Below, one piece after another: positions 15,843-24,426 of a stretch of 40,198 nt of DNA (positions are counted from its first letter, which is position 1; the number at the start of each line of letters is the position of its first letter). Source of the stretch: DBFJGL01 sp048394785 (GTDB lineage Bacteria > Bacillota > Clostridia > Christensenellales > CAG-917); contig DBFJGL010000045.1 of assembly GCA_048394785.1 (NCBI GenBank), positions 1 through 40,198 on the forward strand. The letters run 5' to 3'. The translations under genes were made by a program, and so were the position numbers. The notes beneath the pieces are model-generated. The model had not been told where the DNA came from and did not search any database. It saw nothing but the letters and a program-made list of their open reading frames with translations.

Positions 15843-16430
15843 ATGAAATATATAGAACCGCTTGCACGGCTGATAGCGGAGCTCGGAAAACTGCCGTCGG
15901 TGGGAGAAAAAACGGCGGCGCGTTACGCATACGCAATACTCAACGCTCCCGAGGGAGACGCAGACGCGCTTATCGACGCCATAAAAGACGTCAGGCAAAA
16001 CGTGCATTTTTGCACCGTCTGCGGCAATTATACCGAACGCGATATTTGCGATATATGTTCCGAGCGCAGTGCGGAGACCATATGCGTAGTCAAGGAAGCA
16101 AAGGACATAACCGCGCTTGAAAAGGTGAAGGGCTATAAGGGCGTATATCACGTTCTCGGCGGCGTAATCTCGCCGATGGACAGAGTAGGCCCCGACGATT
16201 TGCGCATAAAAGAATTGCTGTCGCGGCTTGACTGCAACGTCAAGGAAGTCATACTCGCAACCAATCCCGACGTGGAGGGAGAGGCGACGGCAATGTATCT
16301 CGCGCGCCTTATAAAGCCTCTCGGCATCAAGGTTACGCGCATAGCAAGAGGACTCCCCGAAGGCAGCGTCATCGAATATGCCGACGAAGGTACGCTTATG
16401 CGCGCATTATCCTCGCGCATAGAATTATAA
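15843..16430 (+). CDS. recR: Recombination mediator RecR
   Basis: A DNA-binding ring protein that works with RecO/RecF to load RecA at gaps. The 195-aa protein carries the helix-hairpin-helix (LPSVGEKTAAR, 17-27), a four-cysteine zinc finger (C57, C60, C69, C72) and a Toprim fold ending near 175 (ATNPDVEGEATA, IARGLPEGS). A GGAGG site precedes the ATG. It ends the dnaX-ybaB-recR operon; no clear terminator follows. Confidence 0.97.
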   Translation: MKYIEPLARLIAELGKLPSVGEKTAARYAYAILNAPEGDADALIDAIKDVRQNVHFCTVCGNYTERDICDICSERSAETICVVKEAKDITALEKVKGYKGVYHVLGGVISPMDRVGPDDLRIKELLSRLDCNVKEVILATNPDVEGEATAMYLARLIKPLGIKVTRIARGLPEGSVIEYADEGTLMRALSSRIEL

Positions 16431-17315
16431 TTTATAAATATCAAATATAGTTGTCTGCTTAGCGAGAGTTGCCTGCTCAGCGTCACTGCGAGTACATTTT
16501 ATTTTTGCTAACAGTTCTCGTTAAACTGCGTGTCACTGCGAGCGTAGCACGGCAAAGCTTGAACGTGTGATAAATAGTCACGCCTCTGCATAGGGGACTG
16601 CCGCACTCCGTTCATTACATTCACTCCGTTCGCAGTGACACTATGAGCTAAAAAGATTTGTTTAATTGATTACACCGCACAGCATATATATTCTTGTCAT
16701 TGCGAGGAACGATGAAAGAGTGACGAAGCAATCCCCTAAACAGGAACGCAAACCACATACACTGAACCCGCGTGCGATTAAGCGTGGAGCACGCAGTGCG
16801 CAACATAACACACGCGGAATGCGAGAAAATTTCAGGAGCGAGTTAAATTGTGACACCGTCACAATAAGTCGAGCGAAACAATTTTCGAGCGTGTCATTGC
16901 GAGCATTACTTGCAATGCGCGGCAATCCCCAAAACAGAAACGTACACCATATAAACGGTGTAACGAAAACTTTGAGCGAGAGAAAAAGGCGGCGGAAGTC
17001 AGTGTTGAGCAGTAAAGCACAAACGGAGAGCGTAGGTTTGCTGTCGGGGCGACGCCCCGACGAATAGGACTTGCGCGGAAACCGTCAAGTACAAGGGAGG
17101 GCAAAAATTTTGTTCGTACCTTTTGTCCGACCGAGTGGCATAACAAGACACGTTGCTCCGCCGCGCAATCCGCGAAGTCCCCTATGAGGGGATTTAGAGG
17201 TGGGCTTACGAATCAAGGGTTACTATACAAGCACTCTGTCTGTTAGATAGCGCGGCAATCCCCTAAACAGGCGACGCATACTCTGTAAACTGTTTAACGC
17301 GATAATATTCGCATT
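16431..17315 (+). repeat. Gene-free region filled with dispersed-repeat copies
   Basis: About 885 bp without a believable gene. Copies of the repeat family seen at 12.3 kb lie at about 16481-16495 (stub), 16530-16641 (facing pair), 16694-16770, 16891-16966 and 17224-17304. Typical blocks are TGTCATTGCGAGC, GCGGCAATCCCC and a tail such as TATAAACGGTGTAACG. GTCGGGGC/GCCCCGAC forms an 8-bp hairpin near 17042-17060 without a T tract. The rest appears to be degraded repeat sequence. It separates recR (plus) from the convergent mazF gene (minus). Confidence 0.75.
16530..16641. repeat. MITE-like repeat with terminal inverted repeats
   Basis: The ends GTGTCACTGCG (16530-16540) and CGCAGTGACAC (16631-16641) are perfect 11-bp inverted repeats, extendable to 15 bp with one mismatch. 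They enclose about 90 bp. An internal 18-nt stretch (16554-16571) reappears as its reverse complement at 28385-28402. Confidence 0.65.
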
Positions 17316-17669
17316 TTATGTTTCGAAAAATCCTAAACTGATAAGTAAAGCTTCGTTGACTCTTGTCATCATATTCAGCGGCAGTTCGCCAATTTTGTCC
17401 TTTAATCTTTTTTTATCGATGGTGCGTATCTGCTCCAACAGCACAACGCTGTCTTTGCTCAGTCCGTACTTATCGGCAGGTATGGCGATATGAGTGGGCA
17501 GTTTTGCTTTATCGAGCTGCGAAGTGACGGCGGCGGTGATGACGGTAGGGCTGAACTTGTTGCCCACGTCGTTCTGAACGACGAGAACGGGACGAACTCC
17601 GCCCTGTTCGCTGCCGACCACGGGGGAGAGATCTGCGTAATATAAATCTCCGCGTTTTACAGTATCCAT
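17316..17669 (-). CDS. MazF/EndoA (PemK-like) endoribonuclease toxin
   Basis: A 117-aa protein starting MDTVKRGDLYYADLSPVVG, the canonical EndoA/MazF opening. GGVRPVLVVQND (23-34) includes the catalytic arginine, and TAAVTSQ (45-51) the conserved threonine/serine region. The family cleaves mRNA at short sequence motifs. The frame is open to 17864, but the extra N-terminus has no homology appearance and I take the ATG at 17669. No antitoxin gene is seen upstream, where EndoAI/MazE genes usually sit. Confidence 0.9.
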   Translation of the reverse strand: MDTVKRGDLYYADLSPVVGSEQGGVRPVLVVQNDVGNKFSPTVITAAVTSQLDKAKLPTHIAIPADKYGLSKDSVVLLEQIRTIDKKRLKDKIGELPLNMMTRVNEALLISLGFFET

Positions 17670-17841
17670 ATCCGTATGATTGCCAAATCTCCCGAGAATA
17701 TAACCCTTATACCATATTCGCGCGCACACGCAAAAGGTGAAAGAAGAAACCGTTTGACCTCTCATTCGGGCAGATGAGAGGAATAATCGAAAAAGCATAT
17801 GAAAAACGCGGGGCAAATGCGGCAAATATTGAAAAAAACGG

Positions 17842-17870
17842 TTGCGCAATCGTGACTGCTGCATTATTAT
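17842..17870 (+). promoter_or_regulatory. ddh promoter
   Basis: -35 TTGCGC (17842-17847), a 17-nt spacer and -10 TATTAT (17865-17870). The predicted leader is about 41 nt and contains GAGAGG before the ddh ATG. Confidence 0.6.
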
Positions 17871-17917
17871 TTATACGGCGAAAGCCTTATGCGACTTTAA
17901 TTTTGAGAGGTATAAAT

Positions 17918-18889
17918 ATGATACGGTTTGCAGTGGTCGGATACGGCAATCTCGGACGCGCGTGCGAAAGCATCGCAGTGGCAAGCCCCGCATTTGAAAT
18001 GGTGGGTATATTCACAAGACGCGAGCCGTCCTCTATGAAATCGGAATACGGCACCCCGTTTTACAGACAGGACGAACTTGAAAATTTCAAGGGAAAAATC
18101 GACGTGCTTGCGCTGTGCACGGGCTCGGCAAACGACCTTACCGACTTGGGACTCAGGGCGGCGGCTCATTTCAACACGGTGGACAGCTTTGATACTCACG
18201 CCAGAATGCGCGCATACTACGAGGGAATGGACAAAGTGACCAAAGAAAACGGCACCCTTTCCTTCATCGGCATCGGTTGGGACCCGGGCGTATTTTCGCT
18301 TATGCGCCTGCTGTTCGACGGAGTGCTTCAAGAGGGCAACACCCAGACTTTCTGGGGCAAGGGCGTATCTCAGGGACACAGCGAGGCGGTGAGAAGAATA
18401 GAGGGTGTGGAAACCGCAATTCAGTACACTATACCCAAAGACGACGCGCTTGCGGCCGCCCGCAGAGGAGAGGGCGCGACGCTTACCACGCGCGATAAGC
18501 ACCTGCGCGAGTGCTTCGTAGTTGCAAAAGAGGGCGCGGACAAAGCGGCGATAGAGCGCGAAATCGCGACAATGCCCAACTATTTTGACCAATACGATAC
18601 TATAGTGCATTTTATCGACCGCGAGGAGTTTGACCGCGACCACGGCGCAATGCCGCACGGAGGAGCGGTGCTCAGAAGCGGCGTTGTCAACGGAAAGCGC
18701 GAAAATATGGAGTTCGACCTGAAGCTCGAAAGCAACCCCGATTTTACCGCAAGCGTGCTTATGAGTTATGCGCGCGCAAACGCAAAACTCTATGCCGCAG
18801 GGGAAAGAGGAGTGAAAACGGTGCTTGAAATTCCCTTCTGTGCGCTTACCGAAATGAGCGCGGGCGAAATGGTGGAAAAATACGTTTAA
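17918..18889 (+). CDS. ddh: meso-diaminopimelate D-dehydrogenase
   Basis: NADPH-dependent one-step amination of tetrahydrodipicolinate to meso-DAP, supplying peptidoglycan and lysine. The 323-aa product begins MIRFAVVGYGNLGR, with the dinucleotide-binding GYGNLG (8-13). It shows the Ddh-specific VDSFDTHARM, GIGWDPGVFSLMR, GKGVSQGHSEAVRRIEGV and MPHGGAVLRSG segments, all characteristic of the family. The frame extends to 17774, but the ATG at 17918 has GAGAGG 6 nt upstream and matches family length. It is monocistronic as far as can be seen. Confidence 0.95.
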   Translation: MIRFAVVGYGNLGRACESIAVASPAFEMVGIFTRREPSSMKSEYGTPFYRQDELENFKGKIDVLALCTGSANDLTDLGLRAAAHFNTVDSFDTHARMRAYYEGMDKVTKENGTLSFIGIGWDPGVFSLMRLLFDGVLQEGNTQTFWGKGVSQGHSEAVRRIEGVETAIQYTIPKDDALAAARRGEGATLTTRDKHLRECFVVAKEGADKAAIEREIATMPNYFDQYDTIVHFIDREEFDRDHGAMPHGGAVLRSGVVNGKRENMEFDLKLESNPDFTASVLMSYARANAKLYAAGERGVKTVLEIPFCALTEMSAGEMVEKYV

Positions 18890-18961
18890 CGGCGCATTTG
18901 CGTTTTGACTGCCGCCTGCATTCCGATAAGGTAACGGCAGTCGGTAAATCATAAAATATGC

Positions 18962-18999
18962 TTCAAAACTGCGCGCACCGTTGTAAAATGCGGTGCGCG
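18962..18999 (+). promoter_or_regulatory. Putative promoter with overlapping palindrome upstream of the HAD gene
   Basis: A perfect 9-bp inverted repeat, CGCGCACCG (18972-18980) and CGGTGCGCG (18991-18999), encloses TAAAAT (18984-18989). That hexamer could be a -10 element, with TTCAAA (18962-18967) as a weak -35 at 16 nt. The palindrome would then be placed like an operator. Alternatively it is an RNA hairpin in the leader. Confidence 0.35.
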
Positions 19000-19028
19000 A
19001 AAAAACTGATACAACCGAACGGTGAAAT

Positions 19029-19685
19029 ATGTCTGACAAAAAATTCGACGTAATACTCTTTGATCTCGACGGCACCCTTTGCGACAGCGAAAGGGGCATA
19101 GCGCAATGCATTTCCGCGGCGTTGGATTACTACAAAATCCCTTACGACGACGCGATACTTCACAAGATGGTAGGACCTCCTTTCCGCGTGAGTATGCGCG
19201 AGTTTTTCGGCGTGGACGACGAGCGCGTCGAGGGTATGATATCCATATACAGAGGGCTGTACGACGTCGATGGTTGGAGAAACTGCAATGTTTACGACGG
19301 CATAGAGAGTTTGCTTTCAAGGCTCAAAGAGGACGGGTTCAGACTTGCCGTCGCGACGTCAAAACCGTTGCGTTTCACCGAAAAAATGATAAAGGAATTG
19401 GACCTTGCAAAGTATTTCGAGTTTGTCGGCGGAGCGGAATCCGACAGTTCCCGCGACTCCAAGACAGCCGTCATAGAATACGTCTTCGAGAATATGAACA
19501 TCACCGACAAAAGCAAGGTCGTCATTGTAGGCGACAGACTTTACGATATAGTCGGCGCAAAGAATACGGGCATATCTTCGATAGGCGCGCTGTGGGGGTA
19601 CGGAACGCAAGAAGAACTTGAAAGTTACGGCGCGGACTATGTTTTCGCAACTCCCGACGAGGTGTATGAGTTTTTGTCGCGTTGA
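19029..19685 (+). CDS. HAD-superfamily phosphatase (phosphoglycolate phosphatase-like)
   Basis: A 218-aa soluble hydrolase with the HAD motifs: DLDGT (12-16) with the nucleophile aspartate, ATSKP in motif II, a conserved lysine, and GDRLYD near 168-173. The four-helix cap inserted after motif I places it with the Gph/PpaX branch, whose members act on phosphoglycolate, pyrophosphate or other small phosphate esters. The substrate cannot be chosen from sequence. Confidence 0.9.
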   Translation: MSDKKFDVILFDLDGTLCDSERGIAQCISAALDYYKIPYDDAILHKMVGPPFRVSMREFFGVDDERVEGMISIYRGLYDVDGWRNCNVYDGIESLLSRLKEDGFRLAVATSKPLRFTEKMIKELDLAKYFEFVGGAESDSSRDSKTAVIEYVFENMNITDKSKVVIVGDRLYDIVGAKNTGISSIGALWGYGTQEELESYGADYVFATPDEVYEFLSR

Positions 19686-19796
19686 CTGTGTTTTAAGAGC
19701 GCAACGGCATTACGGCAATAAAGTTTATGCCTTGCGTTCTATGACGTAAGCGTCATCGGCAAAAATACAATTTTCAAAAACATAACTTTATTTATT

Positions 19797-19823
19797 AAAA
19801 AGCGCGCATAAACCGCGCTTTTT
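19797..19823. terminator. Bidirectional terminator between the HAD and lipid kinase genes
   Basis: AAAAAGCGCG (19797-19806) pairs perfectly with CGCGCTTTTT (19814-19823) around a 7-nt loop, giving a T run after the stem on both strands. It lies between convergent genes. A second small hairpin, ATGACG/CGTCAT, is at 19741-19756. Confidence 0.85.
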
Positions 19824-19901
19824 GCAATTATTGCAACACCCCGTAATTGAGGCGTTAGCTTTATAATCTGTTGCGCGAATTAAATTGCACAATATAAAAG
19901 C

Positions 19902-20789
19902 TCAATATTTTTTTATAATCGCAAGGGTGCAAGCGGTTTTTTGGAAATCAATTTCGAATACGTTGCCGAGCGTTTCCTTTTCGCCGTCGAGGCAGAAGTC
20001 GGCAGGGCGGGAAAGCGCGAGTTTTGCCGACGAGAATTTTCTGTAAATAACGTCGCCGTCGCGCTCTTTTTTAAGTCCGATAAAGAAAACCCGAAAGAAC
20101 AGGAAAAACAGTTTCAGCGGAGCGAGCATACCCCGTTTCGGACTTCTTATCGCGACAAGGTGACCTGAAACGTCGTCCGCGTCAAAAGCTTTGTTAAAGC
20201 GGAAGCCGAAACAGCGCGGCGATTTTATAAACATAATCAAAGTAAATTCTCCCGAATACGCAGTGCCGTCGCCGAGGGTTATTTTTGCGGCTATGCGATG
20301 AGTTTTATATTCTTTAATTACGTTGCCTACGTAAGCCGCCACGCCGTATTTTTTCTTTTTGGCGACGTCCGTATCGTATCCGATGGGCGTAAAACTGCCG
20401 GCGGCGAGCACATATGTGAAAATTCTTCCGTTCGCCTTCCCGACCACCACGCTTTTACCTTCCGAAGGGTTGTTTTTTGGACATTCGGTCTTTACGTGAC
20501 GGTATCTTTCGGCTTTGGCTTTGTCGTTGAGAGTGCCTGCCGAAAAATAAAAAACGTCCTTATTCGTGTCGTACAAATCCTGCAAAACCGTGCTCAGCGT
20601 TCCGTCGCCGCCGCACACGGCAACCGCATCGTAAACGGAGTAATCGACGTTTTGGCAGGGTATATATCTGCAATCGTAACGATAACGGTTTCCGAGGCAG
20701 TTCTTCACCCTGTCGAAAGAAATTTTTTCGCCGCCCCCCGCGTTGCGGTTTATGAGTATCAGACATTTTTTCACATCGCCGTTCGCCAT
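19902..20789 (-). CDS. Diacylglycerol kinase-family lipid kinase
   Basis: A 295-aa protein with the DAGK catalytic fold: NRNAGGG (14-20) and the ATP-binding GGDGTLS (60-66), plus a C-terminal beta domain with a DGE segment near 268. Relatives (DgkB, YegS, BmrU) phosphorylate diacylglycerol or other lipids. It lacks long membrane segments apart from one hydrophobic stretch near 225-240, so it is probably membrane-associated from the cytosol. Divergent from pgsA, which suggests a lipid-metabolism neighbourhood. No ribosome-binding site precedes the ATG. Confidence 0.85.
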   Translation of the reverse strand: MANGDVKKCLILINRNAGGGEKISFDRVKNCLGNRYRYDCRYIPCQNVDYSVYDAVAVCGGDGTLSTVLQDLYDTNKDVFYFSAGTLNDKAKAERYRHVKTECPKNNPSEGKSVVVGKANGRIFTYVLAAGSFTPIGYDTDVAKKKKYGVAAYVGNVIKEYKTHRIAAKITLGDGTAYSGEFTLIMFIKSPRCFGFRFNKAFDADDVSGHLVAIRSPKRGMLAPLKLFFLFFRVFFIGLKKERDGDVIYRKFSSAKLALSRPADFCLDGEKETLGNVFEIDFQKTACTLAIIKKY

Positions 20790-20834
20790 TTAATATAGCA
20801 TATCCCCAAAAGGCGAAATATATGCGCGTAAAGG

Positions 20835-20863
20835 TTGCCACGCGCGCGTATAAATGATATAAT
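20835..20863 (+). promoter_or_regulatory. pgsA promoter
   Basis: -35 TTGCCA (20835-20840), a 17-nt spacer and a consensus -10 TATAAT (20858-20863). A 20-nt leader includes AGAGGTAG before the ATG at 20890. Confidence 0.8.
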
Positions 20864-20889
20864 ACTATAAATTTCACAGAGGTAGAATT

Positions 20890-21636
20890 ATGAAAGTCAA
20901 GCAAATGGGACAAATCAATTCCAAAGACATCTGGACAATCCCCAACATCATCACGTATTTCCGCATACTTTGCGTGCCGGTATACGCGACGCTTATGGGG
21001 CTTGCCGGCGTACGCAACGATATGACGTTGTTTTACGTCGCGCTGGGCGTGTTCGTAGTTGCGGCGTCAAGCGACCTTGTCGACGGTTGGATTGCGCGTC
21101 GGTTCAATATGCAAAGCGGCATAGGAATGGCGCTCGACCCCTTTGCGGACAAAATGATGCATATAAGCGTACTGCTTTGCTTGTCGCTGTGCACGGGACT
21201 CACGCCGCTCGGCGCGGCAACCGCCGACGTTATCGGCAACCCGTGGTACGTCCACTACGCGTTTGTGGCGTTGCTTTTCGTCCGTGAGATTTTACAGATA
21301 CTCATCGCTCCCATAGCAATGAAAAAGGGTGCTACCGTCAAAGCGAATTGGATGGGCAAAATTGCGTCGGCAACCGTATCCGCGGGCGTAATACTCGCGT
21401 TTTTCCACCCCTATCTTTATCTTGCGGATTGGGGCATACTCGCCTGGGGCGTACTGCTCAGCTACGGCGCGATGTTCAACTATCTGTTTGACATCTTAAA
21501 ACAGATAAAGAAAATCAACAGAGGCGAGATGGCGGGCGCGACGGCGGAGAGCGTCAAGGCGGAGGATATGAAGATAGTAGCCGAGAAACGCGGAGAGAGC
21601 GCAGACGCAATCGAAAACGCGGAAAACCGAGAATAG
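20890..21636 (+). CDS. pgsA: CDP-diacylglycerol-glycerol-3-phosphate 3-phosphatidyltransferase
   Basis: Membrane enzyme for phosphatidylglycerolphosphate, the committed step to phosphatidylglycerol. The CDP-alcohol phosphotransferase signature is complete: D62-xx-D65-G66-xx-A69-R70, eight residues, G79-xxx-D83-xxx-D87. Several membrane helices follow. At 248 aa it is longer than usual because of a hydrophilic C-terminal tail of about 45 residues rich in Glu, Ala and Lys. A weak hairpin with a T run (21643-21657) lies just after the stop. Confidence 0.9.
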   Translation: MKVKQMGQINSKDIWTIPNIITYFRILCVPVYATLMGLAGVRNDMTLFYVALGVFVVAASSDLVDGWIARRFNMQSGIGMALDPFADKMMHISVLLCLSLCTGLTPLGAATADVIGNPWYVHYAFVALLFVREILQILIAPIAMKKGATVKANWMGKIASATVSAGVILAFFHPYLYLADWGILAWGVLLSYGAMFNYLFDILKQIKKINRGEMAGATAESVKAEDMKIVAEKRGESADAIENAENRE

Positions 21637-21788
21637 GAAATCAAAGCGGTGCTTTTTTGTTATGACGGCAGGACGCAGGACGTTTTGCATATCGCAACAA
21701 AGCGGTCTGCGGCGTTTTTGCGGACGGCAAAATGAACCGCTTTATCGAAATACGAGAACAGATAACATCGAGATATTCGGAGAATAAA

Positions 21789-24401
21789 ATGGAACAAATG
21801 GAAAAAACTTACAATCCCGAGTTTGAAAAGCGCATATACGATATGTGGCTTAAAGGCAAATTTTTCGAGGCAAAACCGAACCCCGAAAAAGAGCCGTTCA
21901 CGATAATGATGCCTCCGCCCAACATAACGGGGCAGCTGCATATGGGGCACGCGCTCAATCAGACGGTGCAGGACATTATAATCCGCTTTAAGAGAATGAG
22001 CGGATACGAAGCTTTGTGGCTGCCGGGCACCGACCACGCGTCAATTGCCACCGAGGTTAAAATCGTGGAGAAGATGAAAGAGGAGGGGCTCAGCAAAAAC
22101 GACGTCGGGCGCGACGGTTTTTTGGAGCGCGCCTGGGAGTGGAAGGCGCAGTACGGCGGCAGAATAGTAGAGCAGCTTAAACGCCTCGGCACTTCCTGCG
22201 ATTGGTCTAAAGAGGCGTTCACTATGGACAAAAACTGCTCCAACTCCGTTATGGAAGCCTTTATCAAGTACTACGAAAAAGGGCTGATATACAGAGGGGA
22301 CAGAATTATAAATTGGTGTCCGCATTGCAAAACCGCATTGAGCGACGCCGAGGTCGAGTACAAAGAACAGCAGTCCAATCTTTGGTATTACCGCTATCCC
22401 GTGGTCGGTGAGGACGACAGTCTTGTCATTGCCACGACGCGTCCCGAAACAATGCTCGGCGACACCGCGGTTGCGGTCAACCCCAAAGACGAGCGTATGG
22501 CGAAATATGTCGGAAAAATGCTGAAATTGCCGCTTACCGACAGAGAAATCCCCGTTGTAGCCGACGATTATGTGGAAATCGGCTTCGGCACGGGCGCGGT
22601 TAAAATCACGCCTGCCCACGACCCAAACGACTTCGAGCTGGGGCTCAGGCACAATCTGCCCGTAATACGCGTCATCGACGACGGCGGAATAATGAACGAA
22701 AACGCGGGCGAATTTGCGGGAATGGACAGACTGCAAGCGCGCGAGGCGGTCGTAGCCGCGCTCACGGAGCAGGGTTATATGGTAAAAATCGAGCCGTACG
22801 CGCACAACGTCGGACAGTGTTACCGTTGCGGCGAAACGGTGGAAGCGATTGTGTCCAAGCAGTGGTTCGTAAAAATGAAGCCGCTTGCCGAGCCTGCAAT
22901 CAAGGCCGTCAAGAGCAAAAAAACAGAGTTCATACCCAAGAGGTTTGAAAAGATATATTTCAATTGGATGGAGAACATCAAAGATTGGTGCATTTCGCGT
23001 CAGCTTTGGTGGGGACATCGCATACCCGCTTACTATTGCGAAGACTGCGGCGAAATGGTTGTCGCGTCCTCCGCGCCCGACAGCTGTCCCAAGTGCGGCG
23101 GCAAAATGTATCAGGACGAGGACGTCCTCGACACCTGGTTCTCCTCCGCGCTTTGGCCGTTCAGCACGCTCGGCTTCCCCAAAAAGAACAAGAACCTCAA
23201 TTATTTCTATCCCACGAGCGTATTGGTCACGGCATACGACATCATATTCTTCTGGGTGGCGCGAATGATGTTCAGCGGCATAGAGTTTATGGGCGAAGTG
23301 CCTTTCTCCGAGGTGCTCATACACGGCATCGTGCGCGACAGTCAGGGCAGAAAGATGTCAAAGAGTCTGGGCAACGGCATAGACCCGTTGGAACTCATTG
23401 ACAAATACGGCGCGGACGCGCTGCGTTTTTCGCTTGCGTCGGGCATCGCTCCCGGCAGCGACACGCGCTTTACCGAAGGTAAAATCGAGAGTTGCCGCAA
23501 CTTCATCAACAAGTTGTGGAACGCAAGCCGCTTTGTGGTTATGAATATAAACGACGGCGATACGCTTGCTTTGCCCAAACGCTTCAACGTCGCGGACAAA
23601 TGGATACTTACTCGCCTTAACGACGTGATAAAGGATGTTACCATAAACCTCAACAAGTACGAGCTGGGACTTGCCGCGGCAAAGCTTTACGATTTCACTT
23701 GGTCGGAGTTCTGCGATTGGTACATCGAAATGAGCAAGCCTTTGCTTTACAGCAAGGACGAAAAACAGCGCGCGCACGCAATATCGATGCTTGCGTATGT
23801 TCTCACTCAGATACTCAAACTGCTGCATCCCTTTATTCCTTTCATAACGGAGGAAATTTACTCCAAATACGCGCCGAAAGGCTCCGTGCTTATGGTGCAG
23901 GAATGGCCGTCGTACAACAAGAAACTGTCCTTCCGCAAGGAAGAAAAGAGCTTTGAGAGTTTGCGCGAGGCGGTGGTTGCCATAAGAAATATGCGCAGCG
24001 AACAGAACGTGCCTCCGTCCAAGCGGTTTGACGTATATATGATGGCCGAGGACGAAAAGTTTATGTCCGGAGCCGCTCAGTATATCGAAAAACTTGCAGG
24101 CGTCAGCGCGGTGAAGTTCGTTTCCGACAAATCGGAAATAGAGGAAAAAGTATCCTCGCTCGTGACGGCGCACGCCGAGATATACGTTCCCATGCTTGTC
24201 GACGTCGAGAAGGAAACGGAGCGTCTCAACAAAGAACTCGAACAGGTCAGAAAGGACGCCGACAGAATACGCGGACTGCTTTCCAATCAGGCGTTCGTGC
24301 AGAAAGCGCCGCAAAAACTCGTGGACAACGAGCGTGAAAAACTCAAAGCGGCAGAGGATAAATTAGTCAGGTTGGAAGACAAGCTCAACGCGCTCAAATA
24401 G
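21789..24401 (+). CDS. valS: Valyl-tRNA synthetase
   Basis: Class I aminoacyl-tRNA synthetase of 870 aa. The HIGH-type motif HMGH is at 51-54 in the diagnostic PPPNITGQLHMGHAL context, and KMSKS at 522-526. The editing domain, anticodon-binding domain and C-terminal coiled coil (about 810-870) are present. A zinc-ribbon-like pair of cysteine clusters (YYCEDCGE and CPKCGG) lies near 415-440. The frame opens at 21732, but CGGAG 8 nt before the ATG at 21789 supports that start. No T-box leader is seen upstream. Confidence 0.95.
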   Translation: MEQMEKTYNPEFEKRIYDMWLKGKFFEAKPNPEKEPFTIMMPPPNITGQLHMGHALNQTVQDIIIRFKRMSGYEALWLPGTDHASIATEVKIVEKMKEEGLSKNDVGRDGFLERAWEWKAQYGGRIVEQLKRLGTSCDWSKEAFTMDKNCSNSVMEAFIKYYEKGLIYRGDRIINWCPHCKTALSDAEVEYKEQQSNLWYYRYPVVGEDDSLVIATTRPETMLGDTAVAVNPKDERMAKYVGKMLKLPLTDREIPVVADDYVEIGFGTGAVKITPAHDPNDFELGLRHNLPVIRVIDDGGIMNENAGEFAGMDRLQAREAVVAALTEQGYMVKIEPYAHNVGQCYRCGETVEAIVSKQWFVKMKPLAEPAIKAVKSKKTEFIPKRFEKIYFNWMENIKDWCISRQLWWGHRIPAYYCEDCGEMVVASSAPDSCPKCGGKMYQDEDVLDTWFSSALWPFSTLGFPKKNKNLNYFYPTSVLVTAYDIIFFWVARMMFSGIEFMGEVPFSEVLIHGIVRDSQGRKMSKSLGNGIDPLELIDKYGADALRFSLASGIAPGSDTRFTEGKIESCRNFINKLWNASRFVVMNINDGDTLALPKRFNVADKWILTRLNDVIKDVTINLNKYELGLAAAKLYDFTWSEFCDWYIEMSKPLLYSKDEKQRAHAISMLAYVLTQILKLLHPFIPFITEEIYSKYAPKGSVLMVQEWPSYNKKLSFRKEEKSFESLREAVVAIRNMRSEQNVPPSKRFDVYMMAEDEKFMSGAAQYIEKLAGVSAVKFVSDKSEIEEKVSSLVTAHAEIYVPMLVDVEKETERLNKELEQVRKDADRIRGLLSNQAFVQKAPQKLVDNEREKLKAAEDKLVRLEDKLNALK

Positions 24402-24426
24402 CGCAACGGGCACTTTAAGGAGCGGA

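Noticed and set aside
17897..19111. Long antisense frame (404 codons) opposite ddh
   Set aside because: It is a mirror of a well-supported gene, with Cys/His-rich, low-homology translation; likewise the long antisense frames opposite valS, iorA and paaK.
21637..21788. T-box riboswitch upstream of valS
   Set aside because: No GGUGGNACCGCG-type antiterminator sequence and no terminator hairpin with a T run before the start codon.
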